Assembly (NCBI GenBank): GCA_004293445.1
Contig: RDYP01000009.1
Coordinates: 48,096-112,095 of the forward strand
Source of the DNA: Verrucomicrobiota bacterium
GTDB lineage: Bacteria > Verrucomicrobiota > Verrucomicrobiia > Verrucomicrobiales > Akkermansiaceae
DNA length: 64,000 bases
Direction: 5' to 3'
Part shown: piece after piece, positions 60,043-64,000 of the stretch
Numbering within the stretch: the first letter of the stretch is position 1
Layout: every line of letters starts with the position of its first letter
Notes under the pieces: generated by a model
Databases searched by the model: none
Told to the model about the DNA's origin: nothing
The model's input: the letters and a program-made list of their open reading frames with translations, nothing else
Made by a program: the position numbers and the translations under genes

Positions 60043-63000
60043 TTAGGTCTCCTGGCTGGTTTTTCGGGAGAAGGGGCGGCGATACCAGAGCCAGCTGCGT
60101 TTGATGAGGGCGATACTCTCCTCCATTACGAGGTAGGAGGTGGGGATGAGGTAAAGCGTGATGAAGGTGGCGAACAGCAGTCCGAAGCCGAGCGAGACGG
60201 CCATGGGGACAAGCATCGCGTTTTGGATGGAGTCGTCGAGGATCAGTGGGAGCAGGCCGGCGAAGGTGGTGAGCGAGGTCAGGAGGATGGGGCGGAAGCG
60301 GCGGGCACCGGAGTCGATCACGGCCTTCAGCAGGCTGTCGCCTGCGGCGCGGCGCTGGTTGATGAAATCAACGAGGACGATCGAGTCGTTCACGACCACC
60401 CCGGCGAGCGCGAGGATGCCGAAGATCGAGAGGAAGGACGGGGTGATGTCGCGGATCATGTGGCCCGCCAGTGCGCCGATGATGCCGAAGGGAATGGCAA
60501 GCATCACGATGAAGGGCTGGAGCATCGACTTGAAGGGAACGGCGAGGAGGCCGTAGAGGGCGACGAAGAGGCCGATGGCGATGGCGATGGTTTTTCGTGA
60601 GGTTTCCTCGTGTTCGGCGACGTAGCCGTCGAGCCGCCAAGAGAGCTCGGGGTGAGGATTGAGGATGGCATCGAGCCGTGGCGAGATGTCCCGGGCGATG
60701 GCGACGACGTCGACGCTTTCGTCGCTGGGGCGTGCGCTGATTTCGATGACTTGCGCCCCGTCGATGCGGCGGATTTCGGAGCGGGTAGGCACGAAACGGG
60801 CGTCGGCGACGGCGTGGAAGGGCGCGTTCCCGCCATCGGGCGTGAGAATGCGGAGCTGTTCCAGGGTCTGCAGGGACTGTCTTTGGTCGAGGGGCAAGCG
60901 GACCATCACGCGGATGTCGTCGCGGCCGCGTTGGACGCGCTGGGCTTGGTCGCCGAAGAACGCGCTTCGGACCTGGCGGGCGAGATCCGCTTGGGTGAGA
61001 CCGATGGCGCTGCCTTCGGGTTTGAGCGTCAGGTGGAGCTCGTTTTGGCCGCGGGTGACGTCGGCGAAGGCGTCGGCGATGCCCGGGTAGGATTCAAGCA
61101 CGGCAGCGATTTCCTCGGCGAGCCGATCGCGGAGTTCCGAAGCGGGGCCGCGGAGTTCGATCTCAAGGGATTGCAAATCGTCGCCACCACCGCGGAAGCC
61201 ACCGCCCCGATCGCTGAAAATGGCGAAGGATTGGGCGTCGGGCAATTCGCCGACGAGCTCCTTCCAGCGCTTGGCGATGACGCTGTTCTTGGGTCCGGGT
61301 TCTCCGCGCAGTCCGGGATCGGTGACGGATAGAACGACGTAGCCTTGTCGGGGATCGAAGCCGCCCCAACCGCTCCAACCGCCGCTGCTGGTAAGTACGT
61401 CTTCGATCAGGCTCTTGCCGGTCACGGGGTCGATGAATTCGTTTCGAAGTCGGTCGACTGCGGCGACGATGCGATCGACCCGCTCATCCGTCACCGCGAC
61501 GGAGGTGTCACGTGGCATGCGGACGTCGGCGATGATGCGGTTCTTGTCGATGGCCGGCATGTTTGTGAAGCCGAGCCGGCCGCTGCTAAAGATGCCCGCG
61601 CAGGCCATGCCGATGGCGAGAAAGGCGGCGATGGTTGCGTAACGGTGGGTGACTGCAAATTGGAGCGAGGGTTGGTAGAATCGGTCGACAAAGGTCTCCA
61701 AGCCATCGGCGATGGATTTCTGGAATCGGGCGAAGGGGCCGAGGTCGGTTCGCCCGACCTCGATGTGTTTGAGGTGGGCGGGGAGGGCGATTTTTGACTC
61801 GATGAGCGAGGTAACGAGCACGGCTGCTACGATGGGAGGGACTTGGCGGGTGAAGTTGCCGTAGAAGCCGTCGAAGAACATCAGCGGGATGAAAGCGACG
61901 ATGGTGGTGAGCGCTCCGAAGGTCACGGGCACGGCCACTTCGCGGGTGCCTTCGACTGCGGCGTCGAGGGGATCCATGCCGGAGCGGAGCTTGGTGTAGA
62001 CGTTTTCCGAAGTGACGATCGCGTCGTCCACCACGATACCGATCACGATGATGAAGCCGAAGATCGTCATCATATTCGCGCTCAGTCCGAAAAAGGGCAT
62101 GGCGATGAGGCCTCCGGCAAAAGAGATGGGGATACCGAGAGCGACCCAAAATGCGATGGACGGCCGGAGGAAAAGGCCGAGAACGATCATGACCAGCAGT
62201 CCGCCCTGGGCGAGGCTGGTGAGGAGCGTGCCGATGCGGCCCTCGAGTTCCCGTGAGCTATCGTCCCAGATGTGGAGTTCGATGCCTTTCGGAAAGCGCT
62301 CGTGCTGCGTGGCGACGTAGTTTTTGGCCTTTGCTGCGATATCGAGGGCGTTTTCGTCGTGGAGTCGGAGGGCTTCGACCAAAAGCGCGGGTTTGCCGTT
62401 GAAGCGCAGCAGCTTGCGGTTTTCCTCGAAGCCGTCGCCGACCTTTGCCACGTCGCGGAGGAGCACGCGACCGCCGTTTTGGTTGCGAACGACGATGGAT
62501 TCGAACTGCTCGCGCTCGTAGGCTTGGCCCTTGGATCGGATGGTGAGATTCCCTTCGTCGGTTTGGATTTGTCCCGCGGGGAGGTCGAGCGACGAGCGGC
62601 GTACGGCTTCCGATAGGTCGTTGAAGCCGAGGCCAAAGTCGCGGAGTCGAGCGAGGTCGGCTTCGATCGAAATTTCCTGGCGGGTCTCGCCCTGAACGGA
62701 GGCTTGGGAGATCCCGGGCATCTCGATCAAATCATCGCGAACCCTGCGGGCGGCTTTGACCAGATCGGCCTCGTCCATGTCGCCCGTGATGGCGATTTTG
62801 ATGACGTCGAACCACTGTGTGGTGTCTGGAATCTGGATTCGCGGTGGTTCGATTTCCTGAGGAAAGCTGGTGATGGCGTCGACGCGGGACTTCACCTCGT
62901 CGAGCAGCTTGTCGGTGTCCGTATCGTCGCTGGCGATGATGCGGACCTCTCCGCTGCCCGCAGAGATCCGCGAATTGATTTCGGCGATCCCGCCCAAGCC

Positions 63001-63213
63001 CTCCAGTGCGCTTTCAATGGGCACGACCACCCCGCTTTCGACGTCCTCGGGGCTGCCGCCCCGGTATTCGACCATCACCCTCACTTCCTTGAAGGTGATG
63101 CTTGGTTGAACTTCGAGGGGGACTTTTTCGATCGCGCTCCAGATCCCGCAGAGCAGGATGCCGAACATCACGAAATTGGCCGCGATGTCATTACGCGCAA
63201 ACCAGCGGATCAT
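60043..63213 (-). CDS. RND-family efflux permease
   Basis: Inner-membrane proton-driven exporter of 1056 residues, AcrB/HAE-like. The N-terminus MIRWFARNDIAANFVMFGILL is the usual first helix. Two large periplasmic loops and two sets of membrane helices are visible. The proton relay in helix 4 is intact (GIVVDDAIVTSENV with the Asp pair), and the second-half motif DSIVLVDFINQ is present. Substrate unknown. The membrane-fusion and outer-membrane partners are not in the window; they may lie beyond the left-hand neighbours or be absent. Confidence 0.93.
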   Translation of the reverse strand: MIRWFARNDIAANFVMFGILLCGIWSAIEKVPLEVQPSITFKEVRVMVEYRGGSPEDVESGVVVPIESALEGLGGIAEINSRISAGSGEVRIIASDDTDTDKLLDEVKSRVDAITSFPQEIEPPRIQIPDTTQWFDVIKIAITGDMDEADLVKAARRVRDDLIEMPGISQASVQGETRQEISIEADLARLRDFGLGFNDLSEAVRRSSLDLPAGQIQTDEGNLTIRSKGQAYEREQFESIVVRNQNGGRVLLRDVAKVGDGFEENRKLLRFNGKPALLVEALRLHDENALDIAAKAKNYVATQHERFPKGIELHIWDDSSRELEGRIGTLLTSLAQGGLLVMIVLGLFLRPSIAFWVALGIPISFAGGLIAMPFFGLSANMMTIFGFIIVIGIVVDDAIVTSENVYTKLRSGMDPLDAAVEGTREVAVPVTFGALTTIVAFIPLMFFDGFYGNFTRQVPPIVAAVLVTSLIESKIALPAHLKHIEVGRTDLGPFARFQKSIADGLETFVDRFYQPSLQFAVTHRYATIAAFLAIGMACAGIFSSGRLGFTNMPAIDKNRIIADVRMPRDTSVAVTDERVDRIVAAVDRLRNEFIDPVTGKSLIEDVLTSSGGWSGWGGFDPRQGYVVLSVTDPGLRGEPGPKNSVIAKRWKELVGELPDAQSFAIFSDRGGGFRGGGDDLQSLEIELRGPASELRDRLAEEIAAVLESYPGIADAFADVTRGQNELHLTLKPEGSAIGLTQADLARQVRSAFFGDQAQRVQRGRDDIRVMVRLPLDQRQSLQTLEQLRILTPDGGNAPFHAVADARFVPTRSEIRRIDGAQVIEISARPSDESVDVVAIARDISPRLDAILNPHPELSWRLDGYVAEHEETSRKTIAIAIGLFVALYGLLAVPFKSMLQPFIVMLAIPFGIIGALAGHMIRDITPSFLSIFGILALAGVVVNDSIVLVDFINQRRAAGDSLLKAVIDSGARRFRPILLTSLTTFAGLLPLILDDSIQNAMLVPMAVSLGFGLLFATFITLYLIPTSYLVMEESIALIKRSWLWYRRPFSRKTSQET

Positions 63214-63229
63214 GCCGGGTTTCTAGGGT

Positions 63230-63262
63230 GAGCGAGGGTTTTCGTCCAGAGTGACCTCGCTC
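63230..63262 (-). terminator. inverted repeat between the MBG gene and the RND gene
   Basis: An 8-bp stem (GAGCGAGG / CCTCGCTC) with a 17-base loop lies 30 bases after the stop of the MBG-repeat gene. No clear T-run follows, so termination is only possible. Confidence 0.3.
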
Positions 63263-63291
63263 GTCGTCTTCATTCGCCGCGCGCGGGAGAA

Positions 63292-64000
63292 TCATTCGAA
63301 GCGGAGTCTCAGGAAGAGCGCTTGGCCTTGGGCCGGGCGGAGAACCCGTGCTCGGAGGGTCTGGCGGTTCGGCCCGAGTTCGATGACTTCGAGTGCTTGT
63401 TCCGTCCACGTGATGAGATCGCTGGAGAACTCCGCGTGGCAGGTCGCGTCCACGCGATCGAGAGGTCGCTCAAATTGAAGGGTGAGATGGGAGGCGCTGA
63501 GCTGCGGCAATGCTTGTGGAGTGAATTCGTTGGGGTTGCTGGCCAAGGCATATTCGGCGAGATTTGCCAAGCCGTCGGCATCCGGATCGCCATTCGGAGC
63601 CGCCAATCCGGCGAGGCTTTGAGAATTGTTGAATTGCTCACCGCTCCAGAGAGCGTAGCTGATGCCTTGAATGGTCAGTGATCCGGTGGCACTGCCTTCA
63701 TAGTTCGGGTCTTCAATGGTCGCGTTGACGGCATAGGATCCAATCTCAGCGGGTGGCGTACTGGATCCATCGTAGCTGACGGCCACTGCGAGCCCGGCGG
63801 GCGTTGTCGAGCTGCTGACGGATTTCGGGCTACCGTCGTAGGTCTGTGTTAGATCGGAGAGTTGGATTGTGGCGTCGGCTTTAGTGATGACGAGGGTGCC
63901 ACTCGCTGATCCTTGGTAGTTCGGGTCGGTAATGGTGGCGGAGACAGGATAGCTGCCGGCTGCGACGGGTGGATTGCTGGATCCGTCGTAGCTGATGGCC
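63292..64000 (-). CDS. C-terminal part of an MBG-repeat surface protein (5' truncated)
   Basis: The frame is open to the right window edge; only the last ~236 residues are seen. They contain one full and one partial MBG-type repeat: ISYDGSSNPP, GSYPVSATITDPNYQGSASG, then TYDGSPKSVSS, VSYDGSSTPP, GSYAVNATIEDPNYEGSATG. A linker with NGDPDADGLANLAEYALASNP, a thrombospondin-3-like Ca-binding motif common in verrucomicrobial exported proteins, follows. The end is beta-rich (SHLTLQFERPLDRVD...ALFLRLRFE). It is probably a large exported or surface-bound repeat protein. Confidence 0.8.
   Translation of the reverse strand, partial: AISYDGSSNPPVAAGSYPVSATITDPNYQGSASGTLVITKADATIQLSDLTQTYDGSPKSVSSSTTPAGLAVAVSYDGSSTPPAEIGSYAVNATIEDPNYEGSATGSLTIQGISYALWSGEQFNNSQSLAGLAAPNGDPDADGLANLAEYALASNPNEFTPQALPQLSASHLTLQFERPLDRVDATCHAEFSSDLITWTEQALEVIELGPNRQTLRARVLRPAQGQALFLRLRFE

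Noticed and set aside
1..64000. CRISPR array, prophage, transposase or integrase
   Set aside because: No regularly spaced direct repeats and no phage, IS or recombinase motifs were seen on either strand.

Overview
The window looks like chromosomal DNA of a GC-rich bacterium, most likely a member of the Verrucomicrobiota. The reasons are family-level and read by eye: a DUF4175-like membrane/coiled-coil protein beside a squalene-cyclase-like repeat protein and secreted proteins of unknown function, an MBG-repeat surface protein with a DxDGLxNxxEYA tail, a short ProRS without an editing insertion, and dispersed structured repeats. No rRNA, tRNA, CRISPR array, phage or IS gene was seen.

Layout. 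0-3.1 kb (+): a SpoIIE-type phosphatase cut by the window edge, then pgk and tpiA. 3.15-16.26 kb (-): a three-gene NRPS/PKS assembly line, read in transcription order as A-T / KS-AT(dead)-ACP-aminotransferase-C-A-T / C-A-T-TE. 16.3-23.4 kb (+): an exopolysaccharide export set (outer-membrane barrel, Wza-like, Wzc-like with an altered Walker A, polyprenyl sugar-phosphate transferase, flippase) with no further glycosyltransferase or polymerase. 23.4-29.6 kb (-): 2-hydroxyacid dehydrogenase and AGCS symporter, phosphodiesterase, TauE/SafE, thioredoxin, a 26-residue membrane peptide and a Pro/Ala-repeat tail-anchored protein. 29.8-33.8 kb (+): proS, malQ, aat.

33.8-42.3 kb (-): a six-gene operon in which four of the five junctions are ATGA stop/start overlaps. 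It encodes a DUF4175-like protein, a small low-complexity secreted protein, a squalene-cyclase-like toroid and three secreted paralogues of one unnamed architecture. 42.4-44.2 kb (-): a metallo-beta-lactamase hydrolase and an Old Yellow Enzyme. 44.5-49.9 kb (+): a TPR protein, mnmA, a CLC-F-like antiporter, an H1-like basic protein and a YacP-like NYN protein. Then a ZnuA-like binding protein (-), a 0.5 kb intergenic region with two perfect DnaA boxes, and maf, a diacylglycerol-kinase-like gene and sanA (+).

53.6-60 kb (-): yceD-rpmF-plsX, a polysaccharide deacetylase, ffh, an FAD oxidoreductase and a small membrane protein. 60-64 kb (-): an RND efflux pump and the end of an MBG-repeat surface protein that continues past the window.

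The two parts most worth follow-up are the NRPS/PKS line, which should make a small beta-amino-acid-containing peptide with malonyl units supplied in trans, and the translationally coupled six-gene envelope operon of unknown function. Two families of structured dispersed repeats occupy several of the long intergenic gaps.
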